Shown: positions 1-11,347 of the stretch, piece after piece
Layout of the letters: each line of letters starts with the position of its first letter
Numbering within the stretch: position 1 is the first letter of the stretch
DNA from: Rhizomys pruinosus
Taxonomy: Eukaryota > Chordata > Mammalia > Rodentia > Spalacidae
NCBI GenBank assembly: GCA_009823505.1
Contig: VZQC01006589.1
Coordinates: 4,998,726-5,062,725 of the forward strand
Direction of reading: 5' to 3'
Length of the DNA: 64,000 nt
The notes under the pieces: model-generated
Databases searched by the model: none
The model's input: only the letters and a program-made list of their open reading frames with translations
Told to the model about the DNA's origin: nothing
Translations under genes and position numbers: made by a program

Positions 1-211
1 CTCTTGCAGAGGACCTGGGTTTGATCCCCAGCACCCACATGGCGGCCGAGAGCCGTCTGATACTCCAATTCCAGGAGAACTCCAGTTCCAGGGGAATCCG
101 ACACCCTCTTCTGACCTCCGCGGCATTGCACGACACGGGTGCACACACCTGCATGCAGACAGTACATTCATACACATACTGAAATAAAAAAAAAAATTAA
201 AAAAAAAAAGA
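1..211 (+). repeat. B2 SINE, cut by window start
   Basis: The tRNA-like B-box region, the core and the tail ending in AATAAA plus A-runs are visible; the 5' end lies outside the window. It is the long B2 form, with two adjacent AACTCCA-TTCCAGG units in the core. Confidence 0.93.
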
Positions 212-224
212 TATGACATCTAAA

Positions 225-447
225 TTTTTTTAATTTATTATTTTTTATGTCTATGAGTATACTGTCTGCATGGAGGTTGGTGCACCCATGTCCGTGCAAT
301 GCCTCGGAGGTCAGAAGAGAATGTCAGATTCCCCTGGAACTGGAGTTAAAGACAGTTCTTGGCTGCCATGTGGGTGCTGGGAATCGAACCCGGGTCCTCT
401 GCAAGAGCAGTCGGTGCTCTTAACCGCTGAGCCATCTCTCCAGCCCC
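225..447 (-). repeat. B2 SINE (short form)
   Basis: This is a B2 in reverse: a T-rich tail first, then the core, the B-box complement and the complement of GGGGCTGGAGAGATGG at the end. The core has only one AACTCCA-TTCCAGG unit. Confidence 0.93.
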
Positions 448-489
448 AACACATAAATTTTTAAGTAATTTAGATTTTTAGCCTTCAAA

Positions 490-593
490 TATAATTTTTT
501 TTTGTTTTGCTTCAGTGCTGGTGACTCAACCCAAGGCCTTACACATATGAGGCAAGCGCTCTATCATTAAGTGTATGTCCTAGCCTTTAGCTT
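490..593 (-). repeat. ID-type SINE
   Basis: A T-run is followed by the complement of the tRNA-Ala-derived ID consensus, seen as GGCAAGCGCTCTATCATTAAG. It is diverged, so a B4 fragment is the alternative. Confidence 0.65.
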
Positions 594-698
594 ACTCTCT
601 AAGTTTAGTAAAACAAAATGTTTTTATATGTAAGACAAGTATGTCCCTTTTTTATACTATATACATTCTCCAAAATACCAACATCTCCAATTCAACGT

Positions 699-934
699 CT
701 TTTCTTTTTTTTTAACTTTTATTTATTTATTTTTTGTGTGTATGAGTGTACTATCTGCATGTAGGTTTGTGCACCCAGGTCGTGCAATGCCATGGAGGTC
801 AGAAGAGGGTGTCAGATTCCCCCGGAACTGGAGTTAAAGATGGTTCTCAGCCGCCATGTGGGTGCTGGAGATCGAACCCAGGTCCTCTGCAACAGCAGTT
901 GGTGCTCTTAACCACTAGACCATCTCTCCAACCC
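699..934 (-). repeat. B2 SINE with 14-bp target duplication
   Basis: A complete short-form B2 in reverse. CTCCAATTCAACGT occurs at 685-698 and again at 935-948, a perfect target-site duplication marking a single retroposition event. Confidence 0.95.
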
Positions 935-1020
935 CTCCAATTCAACGTTTTCCTGAATACCTTTGAGCTTCACTTTTAGATTTGGCTAAGACTCTACAAA
1001 CCTATAAAAACTATAAATTT

Positions 1021-1181
1021 GAGCCAGGTATGGTGGTGCACACTTTTAATCCCAGCACTCAGGAGGCAGAGGCAGGGGGATCTTTGTGAGTTCGAGGCCA
1101 GCCTGTCTACATAGTGAGTTCCAGGACAGCTTGGGGCTACAGGGAGACCCTGTCTCAAAAAAGACCAAAAGACAAAACACC
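1021..1181 (+). repeat. B1 SINE
   Basis: A full-length 7SL-derived B1, from GAGCCAGGTATGGTGG to the CTGTCTCAAAA tail. CTATAAATTT is found on both sides (about 1011-1020 and 1182-1191), which fits a target-site duplication. Confidence 0.93.
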
Positions 1182-1328
1182 TATAAATTTACATGATTGA
1201 ATTTTCAATCACCAGCAAGACATTTTCCCCATGTCTAATTAGTGGTATTTGAGTTCCCTGTTTTCTAAAAACTAACCTCTGTACTCAAATTCTTTTTTTG
1301 TTTTCTTTCTAAAAATGTGTAGTCCAGG

Positions 1329-1536
1329 GGGGCTGGAGAGATGGCCTAGTGGTTACGAGTGCCGACTGCTCTTGCAGAGGACCCAGGTTCAATCGCCAGC
1401 ACCCACATGGCAGCTAAGAACCGTCTTTAACTCCAGTTCCAGGGGAATCTGAGACCCTCTTCTGACCTCCAAGGCATTGCACGACATGGGTACACAAACC
1501 TACATGCAGACAGTACATTCATACACATAAAAATAA
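1329..1536 (+). repeat. B2 SINE (short form)
   Basis: Complete from GGGGCTGGAGAGATGG to the tail ACACATAAAAATAA. A B1 in the same orientation begins at the next base. Confidence 0.94.
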
Positions 1537-1613
1537 GCTGGGCATGGTGGTGCACACCTTTCAATCCTAGCACTCGGGAGGCAGAGGCAGGCGGATCTTT
1601 GTGAGTTCAAGGC
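1537..1613 (+). repeat. B1 SINE, 3'-truncated, abutting the B2
   Basis: The left half of a B1 (GCTGGGCATGGTGGTGCAC to GAGTTCAAGGC). It stops inside the element, where L1 5' UTR-like sequence begins, so the right half was lost or never copied. Confidence 0.88.
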
Positions 1614-1960
1614 GGTTGTTCCAGCACTTGCTTACTAGGACCACCTGGAACATGGATAGGAGCCAGGCACCACTCCAGTCAGGTAAAACTAAGAACAGAT
1701 TGACTCTTGGGGTGCTGGACAATTGATTGGCTGGTTTGTGGCAGAGGGGCTACGTCTGTGTGCTAAACCCTTGCAGGGTGTGGCTGCCCAGGCCAGGACC
1801 TTCGCCCTTTGTACTTGGGCCAGGTCGGCTCTGGGGTCTGTCTCTGGTGCCATAGTGAGGCCATGTGGGGGGGGGCACTCAGGTTCTAGCCTTGCTTGCT
1901 AGGACCACCTGGAACTCGGATACGAGCCCAGCGCCACTCCAGTCAGGTACTGAGGCCCAG
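1614..1960 (+). promoter_or_regulatory. L1 5' UTR with two promoter-monomer copies
   Basis: A block beginning TAGGACCACCTGGAAC and ending CACTCCAGTCAGGTA occurs at about 1635-1686 and again about 268 bp later at about 1902-1951. Tandem 5' monomers of roughly 200 bp are the promoter layout of several rodent L1 families. Promoter function is inferred from this homology. Confidence 0.6.
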
Positions 1961-4900
1961 GCTAAGTCAGGCATATAACCCCTCCACCCCCCACACCCCA
2001 CACCCCACACACCTTACACCCCACACACCCCCAGGAGTATCCGAGTGGAATTTTGGGGGGAACCCTCAGAACAGGAAAGGAAGATGACTTAGACTTCCAA
2101 TATCCAATATATAAAAAAATGTGAAATGCTGAATACTCAGACAATCAACACTCCATAAACAAGGATACATGTAGCATCAGAAGGAGGAAAGCAAAAAAAA
2201 CAAGCCTCAGCCTTCAGCCATTCAACACAAGTGAAAAGACACTGTGATTTGAGCACAAAAGGGAAACCCACATGTTCAGGGACATGACAAAGGGACAAAC
2301 ATGGAAAGGTGAGGATAATTTCCACACCAAGGTCTCCCATCCCTTAGGAGATAGTCTACAATGGATCCCCCTGGAGTGACCCCAAAAACAGAACTTAGAG
2401 GAATACTTGCAGATCTATGCAGAAGAAATTAAAGAAAATAAAGAATTCAGAAACTAAAGAGAGAGAATGAAAAAAAAAGTAGAAAAACTCAAAAACCTGA
2501 GATACAATGAACTGAAACTAAAGGAAGAGATTGACAAAACTCCAGAAAACAGTATAGAGGGAAAAAAAAAACTCCAAAGGAAGTAGAAACACTGAAAAAA
2601 GGAAGCCAACTCAACGAAGTAAGGAGCACCAAGAAGAAGATTGAGAAACTCAAAAGGAAATGGAAATACTAAAGAAATCTCAGGAAAGAAAATGAAAAAG
2701 GAAATAGAACCTCAATCCATCTCAAAAGAAAGGAAAGGAAAAAAGCATCAGAAATAGAACGGAGGAAACAGAACAATGATACAGATCTGGAAGATAACAC
2801 AGAGCAACTAAAAAGCTCAATAAAGAATATGGAAAATTTAAAAATACACAAAAGGTAGAACAACCAGGAAATATGGGACACTATGGAAGATCAAACCTCG
2901 CATCATGGAATAGAGAAGAAAAGAATTGCATATAGAAGATTGTATTGATCAGATCTTCAACAAATAATAGATGAAAATTTCCCCAAACTAAAGATAAGAT
3001 AAACCCATACAAATACAAGAAGCACATAGGACTCCAAATAGACAAGATCAGAAAAGAAACTCCCCATGCCACATCATAGTAAAATGCTAGATGCCCAAAA
3101 CAAAGAAAAAATTCCTGAAGGCTAACAAAGAAAACAAGTCACATACAAAGGGAAACCCATCAGAATTACAACTGACTTCTCAGCACAAACCATGAAAGCA
3201 AGAAGAACATGGAGCAAAGCATTCCCAGTGTTAAAGGACTAGGGGATGCCAACCCAGAATACTTTACCCAGCAAAAATGTAGATTATATTGAAGGAGAGA
3301 GAAAAATCTTCCATGACATAAGCAAGATGAGAGAATACATGTCTGGAAACAAATCTTCAAAAATATTGAAGCAATTCAAAGGGCAGAAGGAGGAGCAACT
3401 ATCCTCAAGCACCTAGGAAAAGAAACTAATAAAAACATACCAGGAGTAGAATCAGAGACTAAAACTCCAAATGGATAATAAGGTGAAAGGAAGCAACATC
3501 CATCTTTCAATTGTAACCTTAAATGTTAATGGGCTAAACTCCCAAATCAAAAGACATAGACTGGGAGAATGGAATTAGGAAAACAAAATCCATCTGTATG
3601 CTGTCTACAAGAAACCCATCTCAATTTCAAGGATAGGCACCAACTTAAGATGAAGGGATGGAAGAAAGTATTCCAAGCAAGAAAATGGTACCAAAAAGAA
3701 AGCAGGTGTTGCTAATTCTAATAATCAGACAAAGTAGACTTCAAAGCAAAAAGAAATCAAAGAAGACAAAAGAGGGCCATTACATTTTTTATTAAAGGAA
3801 CAATTGCTATGAAGATTCACAATCATGAATATATGCACCAAACACCACTGCACCAAACTTTATAAAGACAATTCTTCAGGATATCAACGCACAGATTAAC
3901 CCCAGCACACTAATAGTAGGGGACTTCAATACCCCACTAAGTCCTTTAGACCAGATCAATAGGACAAAGGATAAACAGAGAGACATCTGAACTGAAGGAT
4001 ACAATACAACAACAAAATGGACTCACAAACATCTATGAATATCCACCCACACACCAGAGAATACACTTTCTAACCTAGCCAACCCCATGGAACATTCTCC
4101 AAAAATAGACCATATACTATGGACACAGGGAAAAGACTCAACAAATACAAAAGTTGAAAGAATCTCATCATGTCTATCAGACGCAAGTGCACATAAAACT
4201 CATATAAACACCAGAATAAAACCCTACAACTCACAGGAACAACATGGAGAACTGAAAACACTCTCCTGAATAATGAATGGGTCAACGAAAGGAATAAAGA
4301 AAGAAATAAAAACTTCCTTGACTGAATGAAATGAAATACAACACAAAAATCTATGGGACACTCACTTTAAAGGCAGTTCTAAGAGGGAAGTTTTATAGTC
4401 TAATGCCTACATTAAAAAAACAGAAAGAGCACAAGTGAATGATCTAACACTGTCAAGCTAAAATACATTGAGAGACAGACAACAAATGAACCTAATGCAG
4501 CAGACAAGAAAGAAATAACAAAAATCAGAGCAGAGATCAATGAAATGAGGAACAAAGAAAACCATACAAAAAAATCATGAATCCAAAAGTATGTTCTTTG
4601 AGAGACTAAACAAAAGATAGACAGACTCTAGCCAGTAAAAAATAAAAAAAAAAAAAAGAAGAACAAAAACAACAGAAGGATGAAAGGGGAAATATCAAAC
4701 AAATGAAAAGAACAACACAGACAATTATATGGGAATACTTCAAAAACCCTGTACTCTACTAAGTGTTGAAAACCTGAAGAAATGGATGACATATCTGGAA
4801 ATCCTGAGAATCACCAAAGCGTCAACCAAGAAGGATGAAACAGCTTAAATAGACCAATAAATATAGGAAGAAATTGAAGATAAGTAAAAAAGCCTCCACA

Positions 4901-7380
4901 AAAAACAAAAATCAGGCCCAATGGTTTCACAGCAGAATTTCATAAAATATTTCAAAAGACTTACAACCATTTATTAATCAAGTTGTTTAAAGGATACAAA
5001 TGGAGGGAGTTTTCCCAAATTCCTTCTATAAACAAGCCAGCATCACCCTATTACCAAAAACAAGGCAAAGATACAACCAAAGGAGAACTATAGAGCACAT
5101 TCTCACTATGAACACAGATGCCAAAAATCAAACAGATGCTGGCAAATCACAATACAACCCACATCAAGAAGATCATCCATCATTGACCAAGTTGGATTCA
5201 TACATAACAAAAGTTGGTTCAACATATGAAAATCATAAATATCAAATCAAGCAGATGAAATGGACTGAAAGACAAAAACCACACCATCATCTCAATTGAC
5301 TGCAGAGAAAGCCTTTGACAAATCCAGCATCATTCTTCATGTTTAAAGGTCTTAAGGGAATTGGATTGGAGGGTTCATTCCTCAAATTAATCAAGCCATA
5401 TACAGGAAACACCACAGCCAATATCATCCTTACAATAGAGAAAAAACAGAAGGCATTCCTCTTAAAAGATAGGAAGTCGGCAAGTGCTGCCCTTGTCACC
5501 ATTCCTTTTCAATGTAGTGTTTGAAACCTTGCTTAGGTCAATCAAGGCCAAGAAAAGGAAAATAAAGGAGTTCTAATTGGAAAAGAGGAAGTCAGCTATC
5601 TATCTTTCTTTTTGCTGATGATATGATTGTCTACTTAATGGGATGTAAAAACTCCACGCAGAAAACTCCTAAAAATGATTAAAGAACTTCAGTAAAGTGG
5701 CAGAGATACAAATAAATCTGGAAAATCAGTAGCCTTTTTTTAACACCAACAACAAGCAACTGAAAAGGACTACAAGGAGAACTCCCCTAACAATAGCCTC
5801 AGAACAATAAAATACCATAAGAACAAACTAACCAAAGACACCAAAGGAGTCTCTAAACAACAAAAATTTTAAACACCCTGAAGAAGGAAATGGAAGAAAA
5901 GAAACAGAAGATACGCAAAAACCTCCCTTGTTCATGGATTGGGAAAATAAATATAGTAAAAATGTCCATTCAAACCCAAAACTACATGTACAGATGTTAT
6001 GCAATCCAATCAAAATCGCACCAAGAGCTTCTTCCACAGGCTGGAAAAAAAAATCCTCAATTTCATTTGGAAAAAACAAAAAACCGCTCAAATACGTCAA
6101 AGCACCCTGAGCAAAGAGCAATACACGGGGGGATATCTCTCTAGACAGACTTCAAACTATACTACGACAAGGGCTATAGTCATAAAACAGCTTGTTACTG
6201 GCAAAAGACATACCAGTTACCAATGGAAATAAACCGAAAGATCAAACCTGAGCACAACCAATTTCAGCCACCTATAATTTTGGACAGGGGCCCAAAGAAA
6301 GACACAATGGAAGAAAGACAAGCATCTTCAGCAAGTGGGTGTTTGAGACAAGAAGGCTGGGATGCAAGGAGAGCACACCGCTGTAAAAGAATGAATTAAC
6401 CCCCTATCCTCTTGTCCTGTACAAAAGTCAATTCCAAGATGGATCAAAGCCTCAACATGAAACCCAAACGTCTTAGAGGTGATAGAAGAAAACGTTGGCA
6501 AGCAGACTAAAAGAAATAGGCGATAGGAAAAGACATTCTAAATCAGACACAGCTGCACAAGGAAATAGAATCGACAATTGAGCAATGGGGAATGGACCTC
6601 ATTAAACCTCAAAAAAGTTCTGTAACATAATAATAGAAATCAAAGAGAAGTGAAGAGAAAACAACCCACACCACCGGTGGGAGAAACCTTCACTGCAGAA
6701 CTCGGTTGACAAAGCATTAATTTCCAGTGTCATATATACAAATACTCAAAAAAAAGCAAAGAAGAAAGAAAACAAATGAATCACTCAAAGAATGGAGAAA
6801 GAAACAAATAGAGACTTTCACAGAGGAGGAATTAGAGATGGTGGCTTGAGAACATTATAAAAACTGTTCTACCGTCACTAATAATTAGGGAAAATGCAAA
6901 TTAAGACCAAATCCTAAGATATCATCTTCACTCCAATAAGAATGGCCAGATCAAAAGACAATGATACCAAGTGCTGGGAGAGGTTGTGGGGAAAGGGGAA
7001 CACTCATCCTTGTCTGGTGGAATGTAAACTCATACAGCCACTATGGAAAGCAGTGTGGAAGAACCCTTGGAGAACTCAAAATGAGCTTGGCCCATTTGAC
7101 CCAGTCAATACGCACTCCTGGAAATATCCCACAAGACTAAAATCTTACTGCAGAAATACTGCACAGCTATATTTATTGCAGCTTTGTTCACAATAGCAAA
7201 CAGCTGGAACCACCCAAATGGCGCCTCAAACTGACAAGTGGATAGAAAAAAATGTGGGACAGTGTATCACAATGGAGTTCTATGAGAAGTAAAGAAAGAC
7301 AACTCATGAACTTTGCAGAGTAAATGGATGGAGCTAAAAAGATATTTATTAAGTGAAGTAAAACAGTCCCAGAAAAAAAA
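1614..7380 (+). mobile_element. LINE-1, near full length, degenerate
   Basis: The order is that of a rodent L1: 5' UTR (about 1614-2080), ORF1 region (about 2350-3470) and ORF2 (about 3520-7330) with endonuclease, reverse transcriptase and C-terminal parts. The sequence tracks the L1 at 33.8-39.75 kb but carries many frameshifts and stops; the best remaining frames are about 5000-5524 (RT) and 6942-7196 (C-terminal region). No open ORF1 or ORF2 remains, so it cannot move by itself. The match stops after GTCCCAGAAAAAAAA at 7380, immediately before an unresolved base, so the 3' UTR and tail are missing. Confidence 0.9.
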
Positions 7381-7381
7381 N
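7381..7381. other. Unresolved base (N) at the end of the L1
   Basis: A single ambiguous base sits exactly where L1 homology ends. It may mark an assembly join rather than a true variant. Confidence 0.8.
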
Positions 7382-7414
7382 CCTCCCCAGGAGACGTTTA
7401 GAAATGTTAATAGA

Positions 7415-7576
7415 AACTTCTGGTAGTCACAACTGGAATTGTGTAGTAATGGTATCTATTGGGTAGATGACAGGGCTACTGCTAATTATTCTATCATGTA
7501 GCATCTCTCTCCACCTCTGCACAACAAAAAATGATCAGGCCCCAATTTTCAGTAGTGTCACTGCTGAAAAACCATG
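7415..7576 (+). mobile_element. MER20 (hAT-Charlie) DNA transposon remnant
   Basis: TAGTCACAACTGG, CTATTGGGTAGATGACAGGG, CTGCTAATTATTCTATCATG, CACAACAAAAAATGATC and GTGTCACTGCTGAAAAACC occur in MER20 order with MER20 spacing. It is an old, inactive, non-autonomous eutherian element. MER20 copies are known to act as enhancers in some mammals; nothing here tests that. Confidence 0.75.
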
Positions 7577-8118
7577 ATCCAGGAGAGCTGACCACGATTA
7601 ACAAATAGTAAACAGGCACACTGAACTCTGTTCCTATCTGTCCTCAATCCAAGGGAGATAAAATCCTTCTGATGAGTAAAGTTAGAGGCTGCAATTTTTC
7701 ACTCCTGAAGCCACTCATGTGCTCAAACACGCGGTAACGTTGGGAAGTCAGGTCATCTTAGCCTAAAGCAGGGTCGACTCCCGTCCCCAACTGGTAAAAA
7801 GGCCCGCAGAACTGCCTCGCGCAGCAGGCGTGTTCTGTCATCACAGGCTGCTCTGGAAAGAAGACTGAAGGCCTTCCTTTTGCAGCTGTCTGAGCAGTAA
7901 CTAGGAGAGTCAGGACAGGCAGGGTGGAGTCTTCCCACCAGAATACCCCAGACACATTTCTCCAAGGCCAGTTTCAGGTTTAGGTCTACTTGCTTCACTA
8001 CAATAGCAGTCTGGTGAACCAAAGGGTAGTCTAGTAACAAAATGTATTTACCTGGGAGAACACAGGCTCCAGCAAAAGGGTGAACGGAACTGGGGTCACA
8101 GATCTAAAGGGAGAACTG
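7577..8118. other. Unassigned sequence upstream of the CpG island
   Basis: I recognise no SINE, LINE or LTR here. It has moderate GC and scattered CpGs. Minus-strand frames of 95 and 65 codons (7753-8040, 7758-7955) overlap each other and show no recognisable domain; I do not call them genes. Confidence 0.5.
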
Positions 8119-8360
8119 ACTTTTTTTTTCTAATGGTTATGATTGTACTGTCTGCATGTAGGTATGTGCCCCCGACTAAGCGTGTCGTTGCAATGCCTCG
8201 GAGGTTCAGAAGAGGGGCTGTCGTATTCTCCTGAGAACTAGAGTTTTAAAGACGGATCTTTTAGCCGCCTATGTTTGGTGCCGGAGCGAATCGACCCAAA
8301 CCCGGTCTCTGCAAGAGCAATCGGCCTCATTAACCGCCTGAGCCATCTTTCATAGCCCCA
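8119..8360 (-). repeat. B2 SINE with many single-base indels
   Basis: All B2 landmarks are present in reverse, but with frequent extra bases such as CCGGAGCGAATCGACCCAAA. GAACTGAC occurs on both sides (8113-8120 and 8361-8368). A clear short duplication with so many indels is unusual; see the sequence-quality finding. Confidence 0.85.
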
Positions 8361-8599
8361 GAACTGACATTTAAGGGACAACCAGAGTACATCCAGAGGA
8401 AGAGAAACCCAGAGAGACACCTGAGCAAAGAGGAAAGAGAATGGTTCTGAGTCACGAAGTCAGACCAGTTAGAGGGACCTGGGCTTCTGCAAAGATAGGT
8501 AGTTGTCTAACCCGAGACCTCTCATTCCAGGAAAACCAGGGTGGACGAAAGTTCCCAAAGTCTCCATGTTCTTGACGCTACTTGGGGCAAATCCCCCCG

Positions 8600-9080
8600 G
8601 GAGACCCTGAGGCTGGACCCCCACTGCATCCATCGCTCCACTACATAAAACGCTGGAGGAGGGAGCTCACTCCCAGCGGAGTTTCACAAGCCCCACCCTC
8701 AGGCAGCGAGCATGCGCAGCTCTCCCCATGGCCCCGCCCCTCCGCGGGTCCACCCCCGTCACAGAGCATGCGCTGTCCTCCGTCCGTCCCGCCCCTCCCT
8801 TCCAGAGCCCCGGGTTCCTTAGAAACCAGGCGGCGTGTTCCCGGTACCGGTGCTGTGGGTTCCGGTGCCCGCGCATCCGTGCTAGCCTTCGCGGCGGACG
8901 GGCGGCTCTGGAACTGGTGGAGACTCATGGTCTCCGGTGCGGTGCGGAGCGGGCGATGCCAGCCGGCCAGGTGAGAGGCCGGCGGGGGCGAGGGTGAAGG
9001 AGGGCATGGCGCGGCTGAGAGCGGGCGCTGGCCCGGCCTCTGCTTCAGCCCTGCTTCCCAGGTAGGAGGCGCGGATAGGG
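8600..9080. promoter_or_regulatory. CpG-island promoter candidate
   Basis: CpG-dense sequence in an otherwise AT-rich, CpG-poor window. It contains NRF1-type GCATGCGCAG at 8710-8719 and GCATGCGCTG at 8766-8775, Sp1-type CCCCGCCCC at 8732-8740 and CCCGCCCC at 8788-8795, and an ETS-type TTCCGG near 8860. There is no clear TATA box at a suitable distance. This is the usual make-up of a housekeeping, possibly bidirectional promoter. The gene it serves cannot be identified, because no conserved coding exon is visible on either side. Confidence 0.75.
8927..8970 (+). other. Possible end of a first exon with splice donor
   Basis: Two ATGs (8927 and 8956) lie in different frames, and both run into CCGGCCAG/GTGAGA, a strong donor with the exon ending at 8970. 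The ATG at 8956 has G at -3 and C at +4; the one at 8927 has G at +4 and C at -3. A short coding start or a 5' UTR exon would both fit. No downstream exon is confirmed. A 28-bp stretch at 9390-9417, between TTCTTGCAG and GTAAGA, is a weak candidate. Confidence 0.3.
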
Positions 9081-9868
9081 AGTGGGAACCAGAGGGGGCC
9101 TGCAGGGAATGCCAGTACCCGCCCTGCACTTAGTACCAGGATCGCCTAGGGGTTTGTTTTCCACACCTTGGAGATAGGACTTGCACATTTGGTGGCAGGA
9201 TTCGGGATCCAGGAGGACCTTGAACCTAACCCATCCCTGTACGGATGCTGAGCCCTAGGCTGCCCCGCCTAGTGCCGAGTAGGACCACTCCATACCTGTG
9301 TGAGCATGGGCGCTTTGTGGTTGAGGATGTGTGAGGTGTGGACGATTCAGACAAAGGGCTCGTGTGGTGGCGTGTCTGTCTTCTTGCAGAATGAGATTTG
9401 ACTTTCAGGCAGATCTTGTAAGAAACGGATGTTCACGTAAAAACTTGAAGAAGGAACATCCCAAAAAGGTTTGGTTGGCCCTGCCAACTCTGAATGCGCT
9501 CCAGCGGTGACCTGGTTGCCCCTGGCCTACCCTTTATAGTTGGGGGCGGGGAGAGAAGCCGATAGACTTGTAAAGATAAAAGGTGAAGTGAGATGTTCTG
9601 TCAAGGCTCTAATCACACATGGTGACAGAAGAGATGGCTGGACGATGAGGGTTTGTGAGCGGTTATGTGAATTTACCTTCCAGATTGCAGCAGAATCTAA
9701 AGAGGACAGGAATGGAAAAGTTAAACTTGTTATGTAGATAGACCAAGGAAGTTTATGAACCATCAATTCGTTGTTCCACAAATGTCATGCTAAGATACAT
9801 GAGGAAGAAATCAAAACCCAGGCTAGGCACTATCCTTGTGATCTATGGGACACAAAGACCTCTAAAGA
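9081..9868. other. Unassigned sequence downstream of the CpG island
   Basis: No recognised repeat. GC falls steadily away from the island. If the donor at 8971 is real, this is the start of intron 1. Confidence 0.5.
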
Positions 9869-9883
9869 AAGACCTTTAGGTTG

Positions 9884-10009
9884 GTTGCTGTTTCGTCTTT
9901 GAACTGGGCTCTCCCAGTACCCCAGCTGTTCCTGGAACTCACTATGGAGACCAGGCGCTTGAACTTTCACAGAGATCCACTTGCCTCTGCTTCCCCCAGT
10001 GCTGGGAGG
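9884..10009 (-). repeat. B1 SINE with 15-bp target duplication
   Basis: An older B1 in reverse. AAGACCTTTAGGTTG occurs at 9869-9883 and again at 10010-10024, defining the insertion exactly. The tail is lost or short. Confidence 0.9.
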
Positions 10010-10117
10010 AAGACCTTTAGGTTGAAAGGAACAGCCCTAAAATTAGAATAGAGGACACAATGTTATGATATGGGTAATGAAAAAAGATAATTGCTATTGA
10101 CTAGGGCTAGATACATT

Positions 10118-10288
10118 TTTTTTTTTTATGTGCCTGCCAGAGGCCAGAAGAGAGTGCCAGGTCCCCTGGAACTGAACTGAGTTATGGACAGTTGTTTAGC
10201 TTCCCTGTGTGGTTTCTGGGGAATTGAACCCAGGTTCCCTGAAAGAGCAGTCAGTTTGCTCTTAACCTCTGAGCTATTCTCTCCAGCT
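10118..10288 (-). repeat. B2 SINE, diverged
   Basis: A T-run, then a shortened B2 core and the complement of the 5' end (AGCTATTCTCTCCAGC). GATACATT on both sides suggests a target-site duplication. Confidence 0.85.
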
Positions 10289-10476
10289 GTGACAGATACA
10301 TTCTTGATAAGGTTCCTTCTGAAAAGCTACACCACAGAACACAAGAGTTCAGGACATCCATGTTACATAAGCATAAGAAAATTACTGCTATGGGGGCTGT
10401 GAATTTAAAGCATCTATTTCAGCTAAGGAAGTGGAAAATTTTATTTAAGCATTCTAGTTATAAAAACGCTATTTTA

Positions 10477-10707
10477 GGGCTTGAGAGATGGCTCAAGCTG
10501 TTAAGAGCCACTGACTGCTCTTGCAGAGGACCTGAATTCGAATTACCCAGCACCCACATGGATGACTAGATAACTGTCTTTAACCTTTTCAGTTCCAGGG
10601 GAGTCAACACCCTCTTCTACTGACCTCTGGCAGCATCCACAACCACAGGTGCACCTACCTACATGGCAGACAGTACACTCATACACATTTTAAAAAAATA
10701 TTTTATA
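10477..10707 (+). repeat. B2 SINE, diverged
   Basis: The 5' end GGGCTTGAGAGATGGCTCAA, a B-box region and the tail ACTCATACACATTTTAAAAA are visible. It is clearly older than the near-consensus copies. Confidence 0.88.
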
Positions 10708-10789
10708 GATGAAAAATTCTGTTATGAGAGATTGTTCTCTTACCACGTGGTTCTATGTTTTCTCCGAAATTATTGGTCTGGATCTAATC

Positions 10790-11025
10790 CTTTATTTATT
10801 CAGTTTGTTTTATGTATGAGACAAGGACTCATATAACCCAGGTTGGCCTCAAACTGACCATGTACTCAGGGATAACCTTGAACTTTTGAATTTCCTGCCT
10901 CTACTTCCTTGTCTCTACCTCCCTGCATGGTGGGTGTACACCACCATGCTAGTTTTATGAAGTTCTGGGGATGAACCCCTTCCAGGGCTTTGCAGCATGG
11001 TATAACCTTGAGCTACGTCTGATGT
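10790..11025 (-). repeat. B4-type SINE (B1/ID fusion)
   Basis: B1-like antisense sequence (GAGACAAGGACTCATATAACC) is followed by ID-like antisense sequence (TGAACCCCTTCCAGGGC and on). This is the arrangement of rodent B4 elements. Confidence 0.7.
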
Positions 11026-11044
11026 CTTTCTGTTTAATTTTTTT

Positions 11045-11150
11045 AACATTTCATTAATTTACTTTGCGTGTATATGTACCCACACACGTGCGAGTGTAGA
11101 GGTCAGGAACAACTTTGCCCTTCACCATGTGGGAGAGCTACCGAGGTAAA
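11045..11150 (-). repeat. B3/B2-like SINE, partial
   Basis: AGAGGTCAGGAACAACTTTG and TTCACCATGTGGGAG match antisense B3. The promoter half is missing or unrecognisable. Confidence 0.6.
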
Positions 11151-11194
11151 CCAAGTTGTTAACCTTAATTGGAGATTCCCTGCCTGATGCCACC

Positions 11195-11310
11195 TCACCT
11201 GGGCATGGTTGGCACATGTCTATAATCCCAGCAGCCATGAGGTGCAGAGGAAAGAAGCGGAAGTTCCAGGCCAGGCCGGGGCTTCATATCAAGATTCTGT
11301 TTCAAAAACG
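11195..11310 (+). repeat. Diverged B1-like SINE
   Basis: GGGCATGGTTGGCACATGTC, AATCCCAGCAGCCATGAGG and AGATTCTGTTTCAAAAACG follow B1 order with many changes. A GAGGAGGAG-rich run follows as a decayed tail. Confidence 0.65.
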
Positions 11311-11347
11311 AAGAGGAGGAGGAGGAGGAGAGGAGGAGAAAAAAAAG

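Noticed and set aside
8641..9129. 162-codon minus-strand frame in the CpG island
   Set aside because: It is rich in Pro, Ser and Gly as expected for open frames in GC-rich DNA, has no domain, and spans the motif-rich promoter area.
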